The translations under genes were made by a program, and so were the position numbers. Of a stretch of 64,000 bases of DNA, positions 26,023 to 34,541 are shown piece after piece. Position 1 is the first letter of the stretch; each line of letters starts with the position of its first letter. Source of the DNA: Bradyrhizobium sp. G127 (lineage in GTDB: Bacteria; Pseudomonadota; Alphaproteobacteria; Rhizobiales; Xanthobacteraceae); NCBI RefSeq assembly GCF_021502575.1, contig NZ_JAKFGN010000001.1, positions 496,001-560,000 on the forward strand. Reading direction: 5' to 3'. The notes under the pieces are model-generated. The model saw only the letters and a program-made list of their open reading frames with translations. It ran no database searches and was not told the origin of the DNA.

Positions 26023-26372
26023 TGGGACTCGATTTCATCCGGCTGACGGCCCCAGTCTTCACGCGCGCACTTGATCGCCGCGCCATCGAGATGCGCACGC
26101 CGAAGCTCTTCGGACGCGACATGGCGATTGTCTCGCGTACTGCGATCGCGGACATCTGCGGCGGTGCCGAGGTGATGGTGGGAGAACGGATACTGCTCCG
26201 CATGATGAAGGACAAGATCGTGGCGCAACGCGGCAATCTCGTGATCGCCGAATGTGTTAGCCCACCCGCTGAATTTGTAGCGCACCTGAACTCAGGGGCG
26301 GGTGTGGCACGGGGCGAGATTAAGTCCCTGCAACCCATCAGTCAGACCGTGGAGATTGGCATTTGCGACTGA
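26022..26372 (+). CDS. Small protein of unknown function in the STAS/GHKL cassette
   Basis: The 116-residue protein is predicted to be soluble, with several beta strands (VMVGERILLRMMKDKIVAQR, NLVIAECVSPP). DFIRLTAPVFTRALDRRAIE forms its N-terminal helix region. No family is recognised. Start overlaps the previous stop by one base (TAATG) and its end overlaps the next gene by 10 bases, so the three are translated together. It does not resemble a toxin or a membrane protein. Confidence 0.6.
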   Translation: MGLDFIRLTAPVFTRALDRRAIEMRTPKLFGRDMAIVSRTAIADICGGAEVMVGERILLRMMKDKIVAQRGNLVIAECVSPPAEFVAHLNSGAGVARGEIKSLQPISQTVEIGICD

Positions 26373-27484
26373 CGCCCCCGACACAGGAGGAGGTTGCCCG
26401 GAGCCTACGTCGCGAGCGGCGCCGGTGGGATGAAGGCGATGCACTGCCGATGGCGCTCGGATGCGCCGCCTGTATCGACCGTGAACTATGCGGCGGCGTG
26501 CGCAAAAAACAGGACTCATATTGGTGCTTCGACGATTGCTGTGGCGATCCAACCACCTGCGACGGCATGTGCCCGCGCAACGAAGCGGGCTTCATCGAGC
26601 GTATGCGCGAAATCAACGGGCTTGAGCTGGACAATCTACCACGCACGCAGCCCTGCCCCGCAACCGGCATTCCATCCTATGTTCCCTACATCTATCACGG
26701 CAACCGCCGCGCCTTGCCGCTCGACATACCGGCAGTCGCCCTGCCGCTGCGCCGATTCTACCGGTCCGACGGCAGCGTTGCGTTCACCAGCCGAGCGCAC
26801 ATCGAGGCTACCTTCGGCATCGCGCCGGGCACGCGCATCGTGCTGATCGGCAGCGGACGCGACAAGCCGATCGAAGCGTGGTGGGGGCTCAGCGACCAAC
26901 GTCGCACGGTCATCGCAGCGTTGCGTGCGCTCGGCATCTCCCTAATCACCGGGCCGAACTACTCGATCTTCACCGACGAGGTTCGCTACAATGACATGTA
27001 CAACATGAAGCGCATCGGCACCGCGTGGCAGGAGATCGTCGCCGGCGGCGTGCCCGGCGCCTATCACCTGAACGCGCGCACGCCACAGGACTATCGCCGC
27101 CTCGCGAGATTCATCGGTGAGCGCGAGGAAGTGAGCGAAGTGGCGTTTGAATTCAAGACCGGCGCATCTTGGAGGAAACGACGCTTGTTCCATCTCGCCG
27201 AACTGGCCCAATTGGCGGGTCGCGTGGGCCGTCCGCTCAACCTAATCATGGTTGGCGGCATCACCGCCCTGCCGATGCTTGCCGCCGCCTATGCAAAGAT
27301 CACTTACATCGACACTTCGGCGTTCATGGGTGCTGTCCACCGCCAACGGATCTACGTTGCCAATGACGGCAAGATGCGGAAGGTCTCCGAGCTCACATTG
27401 ACCGGACAACCGGTGGACGGGTTGGTGGCCGACAACATCGCGACGATGCGGGCGCGCGTCGATGGTTTTCTTAATGGCGCGTAG
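26363..27484 (+). CDS. Cys-rich DUF4417-like protein
   Basis: This is a 373-residue protein starting at TTG 26363 inside the previous gene. Eight Cys residues fall between positions 34 and 70 (CAAC, C, CFDDCC, C and C), a likely iron-sulfur or zinc centre. The C-terminal 200 residues read ITGPNYSIFTDEVRYNDMYN, then MKRIGTAWQEIVAGGVPGAY, a barrel-like layout resembling DUF4417 proteins of phages and islands. Its 3' end overlaps the convergent GHKL gene by 14 bases. The enzyme reaction is unknown. DUF4417 similarity is from memory and should be treated as tentative. Confidence 0.6.
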   Translation: MRLTPPTQEEVARSLRRERRRWDEGDALPMALGCAACIDRELCGGVRKKQDSYWCFDDCCGDPTTCDGMCPRNEAGFIERMREINGLELDNLPRTQPCPATGIPSYVPYIYHGNRRALPLDIPAVALPLRRFYRSDGSVAFTSRAHIEATFGIAPGTRIVLIGSGRDKPIEAWWGLSDQRRTVIAALRALGISLITGPNYSIFTDEVRYNDMYNMKRIGTAWQEIVAGGVPGAYHLNARTPQDYRRLARFIGEREEVSEVAFEFKTGASWRKRRLFHLAELAQLAGRVGRPLNLIMVGGITALPMLAAAYAKITYIDTSAFMGAVHRQRIYVANDGKMRKVSELTLTGQPVDGLVADNIATMRARVDGFLNGA

Positions 27485-28361
27485 AAGAACCCGGCATCAT
27501 CGGTCGGCAGCGCACCGCCGCCAGAAATCCTTGAAACGGGGTCTTCTGCGCCAGCCGCGCGGTTTTTAGCTCGGGCTGAGGTCCGCTGATCAGCAGGGCG
27601 TGGTCCCCCGAACGGAAACGCAAATCCGCATTCAAATGCGCAAGCCCGAGAAAGAGATCGCGGAAACCTAGGCCGTGACCCGACCCACGGCCGTGGCGCG
27701 AGACGTTTTCCTGCAAAGCTGCGTGCATTGCTAGGCCGTGGTCGGCGAGATCACCGAATTCTTCAGCCTCGCGGAGCGTCGCGAGCACTCCCACTCCGCC
27801 GTCCGCCGCGACGAACTCGAACAATGTCGGCTGCGATTGAAATGCGAGTATGCCGGACGCCGCGCGGCCCGAATGCTCGTGAATATTGGATTCTAGCTCG
27901 CGAAGTGCGGCCGCCAGACATTGCGCCGTCCGCTTGTCCAGACCCGCCGCCTCCGCCGCGGCCCGCGCCGCCATCAGGAAACGGTTGCGTTGGACATCGT
28001 CGTCTTCATTTAAGGGATCGAAGATCGTACGCAGGAAGCCGCGACGGCCCGCCTGATCCAACCACGAGTTTTGCCGACCCGAGAGCGCCATCCGCAAATC
28101 TATCTGCGTTTCGTCATCGAGCCACGCACTGCGCAACAACGGGCCACTGCGGCCATTCGTTTTCTCAAACATCAGCTCGATGAGAGGGCAGACCTCCGCC
28201 GCGGCGTAACGGGTCCTCGCTTGTTCCGTAAGACGACCGCGCGCATGGGCGCCGACGAGGTCGTCCACTACCTCAAAGGTCAGGTTCGCATGAGGCTCAA
28301 CTCGGTCGGGAAAGTTCACAATTTGCTCTGCGATGCTTTCGGGCGAGGACTTCCGGATCAT
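27471..28361 (-). CDS. GHKL-type ATP-binding protein (HATPase)
   Basis: The 296-residue protein has a C-terminal HATPase domain. The N-box is AALRELESNIHEHSG (Glu155, Asn159), G1 is VAADGGVGV (Asp187) and G2 is GRGSGHGLGFRDLF (224-237). Residues 1-140 form an uncharacterised N-terminal domain with no membrane segment and no phospho-acceptor His motif. It looks more like an anti-sigma kinase, or a histidine-kinase-like ATPase, than a two-component sensor. The ATG at 28361 is preferred; a longer frame to 28487 has no ribosome-binding site. It meets the STAS-containing operon tail to tail. Confidence 0.75.
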   Translation of the reverse strand: MIRKSSPESIAEQIVNFPDRVEPHANLTFEVVDDLVGAHARGRLTEQARTRYAAAEVCPLIELMFEKTNGRSGPLLRSAWLDDETQIDLRMALSGRQNSWLDQAGRRGFLRTIFDPLNEDDDVQRNRFLMAARAAAEAAGLDKRTAQCLAAALRELESNIHEHSGRAASGILAFQSQPTLFEFVAADGGVGVLATLREAEEFGDLADHGLAMHAALQENVSRHGRGSGHGLGFRDLFLGLAHLNADLRFRSGDHALLISGPQPELKTARLAQKTPFQGFLAAVRCRPMMPGSSTRH

Positions 28362-28378
28362 AAGATGCAGACATCTTA
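28361..28378 (-). promoter_or_regulatory. Inverted repeat touching the start of the GHKL gene
   Basis: TAAGATG-CAGA-CATCTTA is a perfect 7-bp inverted repeat that begins at the first base of the GHKL start codon. It mirrors the arrangement at the other end of the cassette, which suggests shared autoregulation. Confidence 0.6.
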
Positions 28379-28804
28379 AGCGAGTCGCCAAAGGCGTACT
28401 ATCCGGAGCCCGGCCGTACTTAAGTGGATTTCCCCGGAAAAGCACGCGATGCTGTTTGTGTTCTGCGCGCGCCGGCATCCTTTGCAAATCCTCGCGACAC
28501 CATCGCCGAGTTGGGAATCACCTAGCACCGTGGAAATTTCTGTGTCCAGTGTCCGACGCATCGCAACACCGCACATTCGATCTCGGTTAACCATGCTGCC
28601 GCTTCGATGCGGATCTGCGTCCATTTCAGCTTGTGACCAGCAGCATCGTAGGTTACTTATTGTCACCGATAAAGTTCGTAACCCACAAGCGCGAGTGCAC
28701 CGAATGCCAAGGCTGCGAAAGAGCAGGGACGACCCGATAGCGAGGCGCTGCGGTAGCGGCTCTCGGATCGCAATGTCGAGATTTCAAGGCGAGGACCAAC
28801 AAAA
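28362..28804. other. Gap upstream of the GHKL gene
   Basis: No supported gene. Short frames on both strands lack family features. It holds the inverted repeat at 28361-28378 and would carry the GHKL promoter. Confidence 0.4.
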
Positions 28805-29203
28805 ATGACAGGCGAGCATTCCATGGGCGGGCTACAATCGAACGCAAAGATGCCCGAGCGCGTCAGACGACGGCCAACTCCTGAGGACTGGTCGGACGAC
28901 GAATTAATGACGCTTGCTGAAGCGAGCGCATTGTTTTGGCCAGATGGGCCGCTCACCACAACGAGCCTGCGCACCGCCGTCCGCGATCAGGTATTGGAGG
29001 TCGCGGAAATCGCGGGGAAGCTCTTGACCAACAAGCGAGCCATCGGCCGCATGTCGGAGTGCCGGCCCCGTCGCGAGAATGAGCCCGTCAGCCCAGGACA
29101 ACAGAATAGTGTGCCAAGGTCGGTCGCAGAAGTTCGCGCCAAACGCGCACTGGAGTTGGAAAGAACCAGGATGGCAGGCTCCGGCCAAACGCGTTCGAAA
29201 TGA
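28805..29203 (+). CDS. Small DNA-binding-like protein (helix-turn-helix)
   Basis: The 132-residue protein contains LMTLAEASALFWPDGPLTTT, then LRTAVRDQVLEVAEIAGKLL. This matches the layout of excisionase-type helix-turn-helix proteins that read LS..EAA......T...L..A...G.L. The C-terminal 50 residues are basic and disordered. It converges on the repeat protein at 29241 with a 37-base gap, and may be the directionality factor of the recombinase element. Start 28805 is the longest; ATG 28823 is possible. Confidence 0.6.
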   Translation: MTGEHSMGGLQSNAKMPERVRRRPTPEDWSDDELMTLAEASALFWPDGPLTTTSLRTAVRDQVLEVAEIAGKLLTNKRAIGRMSECRPRRENEPVSPGQQNSVPRSVAEVRAKRALELERTRMAGSGQTRSK

Positions 29204-29240
29204 ACATAAGCATCGACGAGCAGTGCGGCCGCTTCTAGCG

Positions 29241-31880
29241 TCACGCGGCCAATGCGCAACCCGTAAACTGTGCAGTATCGCGGTGCATTGCTTTTAGAGC
29301 CGATCTGACCGTGCCCAGAGAGAGTGGCAATCGCCGCTCCTTCCTCAACGTTCGCCAGAACTCGGTGACGTTGTCGACCCTGCCGCCGCGTTTCGCAATC
29401 TGACCCACCAGAAAGGCATGCCACTTGGCGAACTCGTCGCGTGACAGCGGCTCGGCGATGGCAAGGTCGAACGTTCCGTTCCGATATTCGGAATAGAGCC
29501 GCTGCAACCGCTGTGGGCTGAGCCGGAATAGTTTACCGGCTTGTTCCGAATTCAGCTTCCAGTCGCGCAGCATGCCCGCGATGACCGGAAAATGCGCCCG
29601 CAACAGATCCCGTCGAAATGCAGGGACATCGTCCGCTTTTGACCATTTCGCCTTGGTGATGGCGGCAAGACATGCCTTGTCAGCGATCGATAGCGCCGGC
29701 TTCACCCGGCCTGCCTTGACGGTGAAGAGCGATGGGTCCGCAGGGTAAATTTTCCGCTGCCCTGCGAGGAAGCCATTGATAGAAGCGAAAGGTAGCGGAA
29801 AGCCAAACCGTTTGCGCAACGCGCGACAGAATTCATTGGGCGTCTGCGCATCCGGTCGTTTGGGCCACTCGCGTCGGATGAGCGCGAGCCATTCGGCGTG
29901 CTCGCTTGCTGAGACCGGAGGCGCGATGGCCCAGTCGAATACACCGGCCCGATAATCGGAACGCAGTTCGGTCATCAGGCCAATCGGACATCGGAAGAGC
30001 TGTGCAGCTTCCGGCATGGTCAGCTTGCGTGCGTCGATCATCTCGAACACGAATGGAAAGTGTTCCTTCAGAATCTCTCGCCGTTGCTCCGACCGGTTGT
30101 TCTTCGTCCACAGCACCGACGCAATCAGCGAGATCCGCTGTTCCTCTTCCGGAGTGCGATCCACCCGTGTCGGAGGAACATGTCTCGCGGGTGCCGGCTT
30201 CCTCCCGATCGAGCGGACAACGGTCCGGACGAAACCGAATGGAAGACGAAGGCCGAACTTCTTGCGCAGTTCGATACAGAAGGCCCGATCGCCCTGGCCC
30301 TCTGGCCGGTTCGGCATCTCCCTGATCACGATCTCGCGCCAGTAATAGCGATCCTGTTCACGGTCGGCGCCAATGGCCAGCTCAAAGGTGCCAGCCTTGA
30401 ATTCCCCGCGAAGCTCCGAGAGCTTCGTCGGCGAAACCGCAAAAAGCGATGCGGCGTCAGATACGCGGAGCTTGCGGGCCTCAATCAGTGCGAAGACGAA
30501 CCCCGCGTTTTTGCGCAACAGGGCGCGGCGAAACGCGATGCGACGTTCCGTCTCGGGCCACTTCGTGAGAGCGATTTTGTCAAGACGAGTCCGCTCGTCG
30601 GACGAGCAATCGCGGAGCGCGCGGGACGCTCGGTGGTCGGGACGTCCGCGATGTTCTTCTCGATCGGAGCGCGCGAGGCGATTTCTGAAACCGTTCTTCG
30701 CGAAGCCGAACAGCGCATCGGCCTCCTTCATGAGAAGGCGACCCTGCGCAACCAGCGCTTCGATGTCGCGGCCGTACGTCGCGAATAACGGCCCGCGTTT
30801 GGCAAGACGTTCCTCCCGGTTCTTCGACCAGGTGACGCGCGACAACGCCGCGACCGAGGGAAAAAGCGCACAGGTTGGATCGGCAAACCGGTGCGCGGGA
30901 GGAGCATCTTCCCCGATCCTTGCGGATCGATTCCGCAGGTACCGGCGTAACCTGGTAAAGCTTTCCCGCCTCATGCCGAACAGACGCGCGAGCTGGCGGA
31001 CGGGAAGTTTGCCCGAATCCACGAGTTCGTTGATCTCCGCTTGGTGCTTCCTATAGGCCGCCTCTCTCGCAGCCGCCCGTTCGCGGCGGTTCTTGGGCCA
31101 GGTCATGGACGAAAGTTCCGCGATCAACGGGTGCGCCGCCGTCAGATCGCGCTTCGGCTTTCCCAGGAATGACCCTGCCGAGAGGCACGCGTCGTAGGTC
31201 GGCGGCAGGGTCGAAGCCGCGAACAATGCATCCCGCTTCTCCAAGGCGATATCGCCGAATGGCCGGAGGCTGTCGCGAAAGGGATCGGTACATTCGATCA
31301 GCCGCCGGAGCGCTGGGAAGTTGACCGCCGACGTTTGGCCGCCGGCCATTCGACGCCGAAGGTAGGCTTCCACCGCGTCTTCGCTGCCGGTCGGAGCGCC
31401 TTCTCCGGTAAGATTTTTCTCGAAAAAACCGCAGAGCATTTCCGATAGATTGTGGCCCACCCCGAACGTCTCGCCAGCGGCCCACAGGCTTGCGTCGAGA
31501 GTCTGTCTCTCGATCGGGCCGTCTGCGGTGGTGAGGAGCCGTGTCGATGCTCCAGCCGGACGCTTGCTCATCCAGTCGCTCAAGATGAGCGCAAGCGCGG
31601 GCGTGATCGGTACGTCGAGTAGCTCGTCGCGGAAGGCCACCTTGATCAACCGCCGCTCGGGAAAGCAATTCTCGAAGGTGATCGTGCTAATCGTTGGGGA
31701 TTTGAAACCGGCGAGGGCATGAAAGCCCATCACCAGTCGTTGACGCGCGGCGTATACCGGGTTGAAGGAGAGGTGGCGTCGCAGCCAGAAGCCATCCTGC
31801 AAGAGAACGAAGATGTCGGCGACCGAAATATCGCGCCTGGCGAGCGGAAGAGGGCGGCGTTCGGGGACGTCAGGCGGCAT
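29241..31880 (-). CDS. Giant helix-turn-helix repeat protein partnered with a tyrosine recombinase
   Basis: This is an 879-residue cytoplasmic protein. Residues 45-160 resemble a tyrosine-recombinase catalytic fold in strand/helix order but keep none of the Arg-His-Arg-Tyr set. From residue 260 on there are five tandem modules. Each has a W-x-K/E-N/T start (W261, W351, W441, W591, W746), a helical RRxLLxxxFxxI block and an EAxxLFxxxxxxxxxL turn-helix. Units 3-5 carry an extra ~60-residue block (RAGVFDWAIAPP; EFCRALRKRFGFPLPF). It overlaps the recombinase gene by 11 bases, so it is made with it. Probably a DNA-binding accessory or targeting factor. Confidence 0.7.
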   Translation of the reverse strand: MPPDVPERRPLPLARRDISVADIFVLLQDGFWLRRHLSFNPVYAARQRLVMGFHALAGFKSPTISTITFENCFPERRLIKVAFRDELLDVPITPALALILSDWMSKRPAGASTRLLTTADGPIERQTLDASLWAAGETFGVGHNLSEMLCGFFEKNLTGEGAPTGSEDAVEAYLRRRMAGGQTSAVNFPALRRLIECTDPFRDSLRPFGDIALEKRDALFAASTLPPTYDACLSAGSFLGKPKRDLTAAHPLIAELSSMTWPKNRRERAAAREAAYRKHQAEINELVDSGKLPVRQLARLFGMRRESFTRLRRYLRNRSARIGEDAPPAHRFADPTCALFPSVAALSRVTWSKNREERLAKRGPLFATYGRDIEALVAQGRLLMKEADALFGFAKNGFRNRLARSDREEHRGRPDHRASRALRDCSSDERTRLDKIALTKWPETERRIAFRRALLRKNAGFVFALIEARKLRVSDAASLFAVSPTKLSELRGEFKAGTFELAIGADREQDRYYWREIVIREMPNRPEGQGDRAFCIELRKKFGLRLPFGFVRTVVRSIGRKPAPARHVPPTRVDRTPEEEQRISLIASVLWTKNNRSEQRREILKEHFPFVFEMIDARKLTMPEAAQLFRCPIGLMTELRSDYRAGVFDWAIAPPVSASEHAEWLALIRREWPKRPDAQTPNEFCRALRKRFGFPLPFASINGFLAGQRKIYPADPSLFTVKAGRVKPALSIADKACLAAITKAKWSKADDVPAFRRDLLRAHFPVIAGMLRDWKLNSEQAGKLFRLSPQRLQRLYSEYRNGTFDLAIAEPLSRDEFAKWHAFLVGQIAKRGGRVDNVTEFWRTLRKERRLPLSLGTVRSALKAMHRDTAQFTGCALAA

Positions 31881-33516
31881 CTGCGACCGCCATGAGGGGG
31901 CACTCCGAGAATTTGCGGAGGTTGCAGAAAAGCAGATCGCGATCCTCGAACACCCGCGGCGTGCTCCACTCCTCGTTCAGATGGGTGTAGTAACGCTCGA
32001 GCGTATCGGGATGGGTCGAATAGGCGTAGGAAATGCTCATGCGATCCATGCCCGCATGGGTACAGATCGTCACACCGGCATGCTTGAGCATGTGGGGCGT
32101 CACGTTCTTCAGCCCGGCCAACTCGCGGACCTCGCGAAAGAGCGCCGCGATGCGATTTTTGGCCAGCTTCCTGCCGTCCGCGTCGTGAAGAACGTTGCGG
32201 TAGAGCACGTTCGACTTGCCGCGCGCGTTCCGGTCTTTCGCCTCCCATCCCGGAATAAGGAGGTCGAGGGAACCGAGGAATTTCGATTGGCCGCGACGCT
32301 TGTTGGTCACTGTCGCCCACTGCCCTTGGCGAACGATGCGTCCGAGCGAAAGGCTGATATGCCCGATCTTTTCGTCCCAGTGCCACAGCAACTCGGGGAG
32401 ATTGGCGTTCCGCGTGCCGGAGTAGAAATAGAGCCAGATGAACCGTTCGACGCATTCGTATCGCTCGGCCAATTCATGTCGTCCGATAAGTCTTCCGTCC
32501 TTATCGAAAACCCGCCCCCGGCAGGCCCGCAGCAACCGCAGGACGTATGCGAACGGAATATACTTGTAGGCGGTGCCGCGCACCTTGGGCCGATCGATCA
32601 GGATCGGTGGGAGTGAGTATTTGCGGCAGAACCAGTTGACGACGCCGATCATGACATCGACGTGGATGCGGGCGGTCATCGACGAAAGATAGTTGACCTC
32701 CTCCGCGTCGGTGTCCTGCGTCTTGCTCTGAACGGTGGTGCAGTGGGCGCTGTACTGCCTGCCCGTGTTGATGCCAATCCTGTCCAGCGCGGCATCACCA
32801 TTGAAGTCTTCGAAGGATTCAAGGATCGCGGCGGCGCGATTCCACGCATCGCGGTCGAGGGCATCCGGATTGTTGCCCGGGAAATGCTCGTCGAGATATT
32901 CGGCATAGACGCGCTTCATCGTTACGTCGCGGACCAGTACAGTCCCGAGGATCTCTCGGACCTTCGTCTCGACGAAGTCGCCGAGAGCGTAAAGCGCGCC
33001 AAGGTGGCTCTCCACATCCTGGTCGTCGGCGATTTCGATCTCGGTCGATACGCGCTGCGACCGATACTTGATGTAGACGAAACGCGGGCCCTTTCCGCCG
33101 CGCCGCCGGACCCACAGACGGGCGCCGGACGGGCGGCGCCCGCGCTTGCGCTTTCCACCCTTCCTGCCGCGTGCCTTTTCTTGGGCGTCGGCGACGTCCG
33201 CGAGCCTGCGCGCCCGATCGATCGGCACCCCGTCCATCACGAGGCGGCGGACCATCACTTCGAGCATGTCGACGGACGGTCCGGTGACCTTGCTCCAGCC
33301 GGAATACTCGGCCTCGTAGGGAAGCTTCATTTCCTCGCCGAAGGTGGCGATCATCCGCTCGCGCGCGAGCCGCCGAACCAGCGCGAGATCCTTCTCGGCA
33401 AGGCGCTTTTGACGTCCATCCCGTCGGGCCCCAGCGATGAGGTTGTCGGCAGCGCCGATCCAGGCAGGGCCTGCAAAAGGAGACAACCTTGAACTTTGAA
33501 CGATGGCGCCGCTCAC
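31870..33516 (-). CDS. Divergent tyrosine recombinase with HxxK variant
   Basis: This is a 548-residue recombinase. Residues 1-180 include a basic stretch (EKARGRKGGKRKRGRRP) and an N-terminal DNA-binding part. The catalytic domain has Arg369 in YSGTRNANL, basic residues 406-408, then TPHMLKH (His475, Lys478) where most integrases have HxxR. His502 and Tyr509/510 (STHPDTLERYYTH) complete it. The Arg-to-Lys change at the second catalytic position is unusual but also seen in some integrases. The stop overlaps the start of the giant repeat protein. The gene is divergent from 33624 with a palindromic operator between. It probably moves this element. Confidence 0.82.
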   Translation of the reverse strand: MSGAIVQSSRLSPFAGPAWIGAADNLIAGARRDGRQKRLAEKDLALVRRLARERMIATFGEEMKLPYEAEYSGWSKVTGPSVDMLEVMVRRLVMDGVPIDRARRLADVADAQEKARGRKGGKRKRGRRPSGARLWVRRRGGKGPRFVYIKYRSQRVSTEIEIADDQDVESHLGALYALGDFVETKVREILGTVLVRDVTMKRVYAEYLDEHFPGNNPDALDRDAWNRAAAILESFEDFNGDAALDRIGINTGRQYSAHCTTVQSKTQDTDAEEVNYLSSMTARIHVDVMIGVVNWFCRKYSLPPILIDRPKVRGTAYKYIPFAYVLRLLRACRGRVFDKDGRLIGRHELAERYECVERFIWLYFYSGTRNANLPELLWHWDEKIGHISLSLGRIVRQGQWATVTNKRRGQSKFLGSLDLLIPGWEAKDRNARGKSNVLYRNVLHDADGRKLAKNRIAALFREVRELAGLKNVTPHMLKHAGVTICTHAGMDRMSISYAYSTHPDTLERYYTHLNEEWSTPRVFEDRDLLFCNLRKFSECPLMAVADAA

Positions 33517-33583
33517 GTCGCTTGACCTCCGGACTAGGAAGTGATTCCGTCAGATTTGCACTAGTTTAATATGTTACTACCAG

Positions 33584-33603
33584 TCTAGTGATTATTCACT
33601 AGA
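33584..33603. promoter_or_regulatory. Palindromic operator between recombinase and divergent gene
   Basis: TCTAGTGA-TTAT-TCACTAGA is a perfect 8-bp inverted repeat in the 107-base divergent promoter region. A nearby ACTAG in CACTAGTTTAATATG offers a second half site. It could bind a regulator of both genes. Confidence 0.65.
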
Positions 33604-33623
33604 TTGCCAAGGAGACTCTTCGA

Positions 33624-34541
33624 ATGACCGGTCGCGATCCGGATATCCGGTTAACGGAAAGTTTAAGGGCTGCGCGGCAGGACGGGCTGCCTTGGCATCA
33701 TCTCGGTCGATTGCTGCAGGAGCGGTTCGAGGGCAGCCAGAATTGGGGCCGCCGGACTGAAGCCTGGGACACCGCAGGCGAAGCTGCCGGTTTGGCGCCC
33801 GTCGTGCTGAAGCGATTTTTGGTGCTGATGAACCGCCTGGACAAGGTTTCCCACGACGCTGGTGTGCCTGTCGCGGACCTGGTGTCGTCGTCGTACGGTG
33901 CGGTCGAACTGGCGCTACGGCTCTACGACCGCGACCCAAGGTCAGGCCTCGATGCGCTCGCTGACCTGCGCGAACGCCGAACGACCATAGAGGCGCTGCA
34001 GAAGAAATTGTCTCAGACCCCGGCGGGAGCGGCCGATCCGAGCGCCGTGTCCCGGTCGGTGTCGCTGCGGGAGCGCGGCATCTTGGTGCAGCGCTGCGAG
34101 GACGCGCTGGCGCAGTACGCTGGAAGGTTCTTTGGGGCGGGAAGCACAATCGTTCGCCGGCCGGTGCTTAGGCATTTTCGCCGCATCGGCTTCGAGATCC
34201 ATTCCCGGGGTCGAATCCTCGGCGGTGCCGACCTCTATCTGGCAGAAGCGTCCGATGGTTCGAAGGATTCGTCGGAGGGACTCGCGCAGTCACTGCTGCT
34301 GGCCGGCTACCTGCCATCCTACTATCTCGTCTTCGCGCCTGGCGTGTCGGCGGCAACGGTCGCAGCCAGTGAACAGGCGCTAGACCTGCTCGACATGCCC
34401 AGAGTTGGAATCATCACGATCGATGAAACCGGCCATACGAAGAAGCTGCGGCCAGCGAAACCAAACGCGTCCTCTCGGCTGGCGTCCTATGAGGATATCA
34501 GGACGGCGTTCGCGATTCCGCACCGCTCCAGCCGAAGATAA
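33624..34541 (+). CDS. Unknown protein divergent from the recombinase
   Basis: This 305-residue soluble protein has a firm start at ATG 33624 behind AAGGAG. The N-terminal half is helical (LPWHHLGRLLQERFEGSQNW, ALQKKLSQTPAG). The C-terminal part reads FRRIGFEIHSRGRILGGADL, then YLAEASDG, and VFAPGVSAATVAASEQ. GGADLYLAE could be a nuclease-like D...E pair, but no Lys follows, so this is only a suggestion. Its position opposite the recombinase makes it part of the element: regulator or maintenance protein. No family is recognised. Confidence 0.65.
   Translation: MTGRDPDIRLTESLRAARQDGLPWHHLGRLLQERFEGSQNWGRRTEAWDTAGEAAGLAPVVLKRFLVLMNRLDKVSHDAGVPVADLVSSSYGAVELALRLYDRDPRSGLDALADLRERRTTIEALQKKLSQTPAGAADPSAVSRSVSLRERGILVQRCEDALAQYAGRFFGAGSTIVRRPVLRHFRRIGFEIHSRGRILGGADLYLAEASDGSKDSSEGLAQSLLLAGYLPSYYLVFAPGVSAATVAASEQALDLLDMPRVGIITIDETGHTKKLRPAKPNASSRLASYEDIRTAFAIPHRSSRR

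Noticed and set aside
28449-28808. Frame of 119 residues upstream of the GHKL gene
   Set aside because: Ser/Arg-rich, overlaps the GHKL promoter region, no domain seen.
32662-33492. Plus-strand frame opposite the tyrosine recombinase
   Set aside because: The recombinase motifs are on the minus strand; this frame has no family features.
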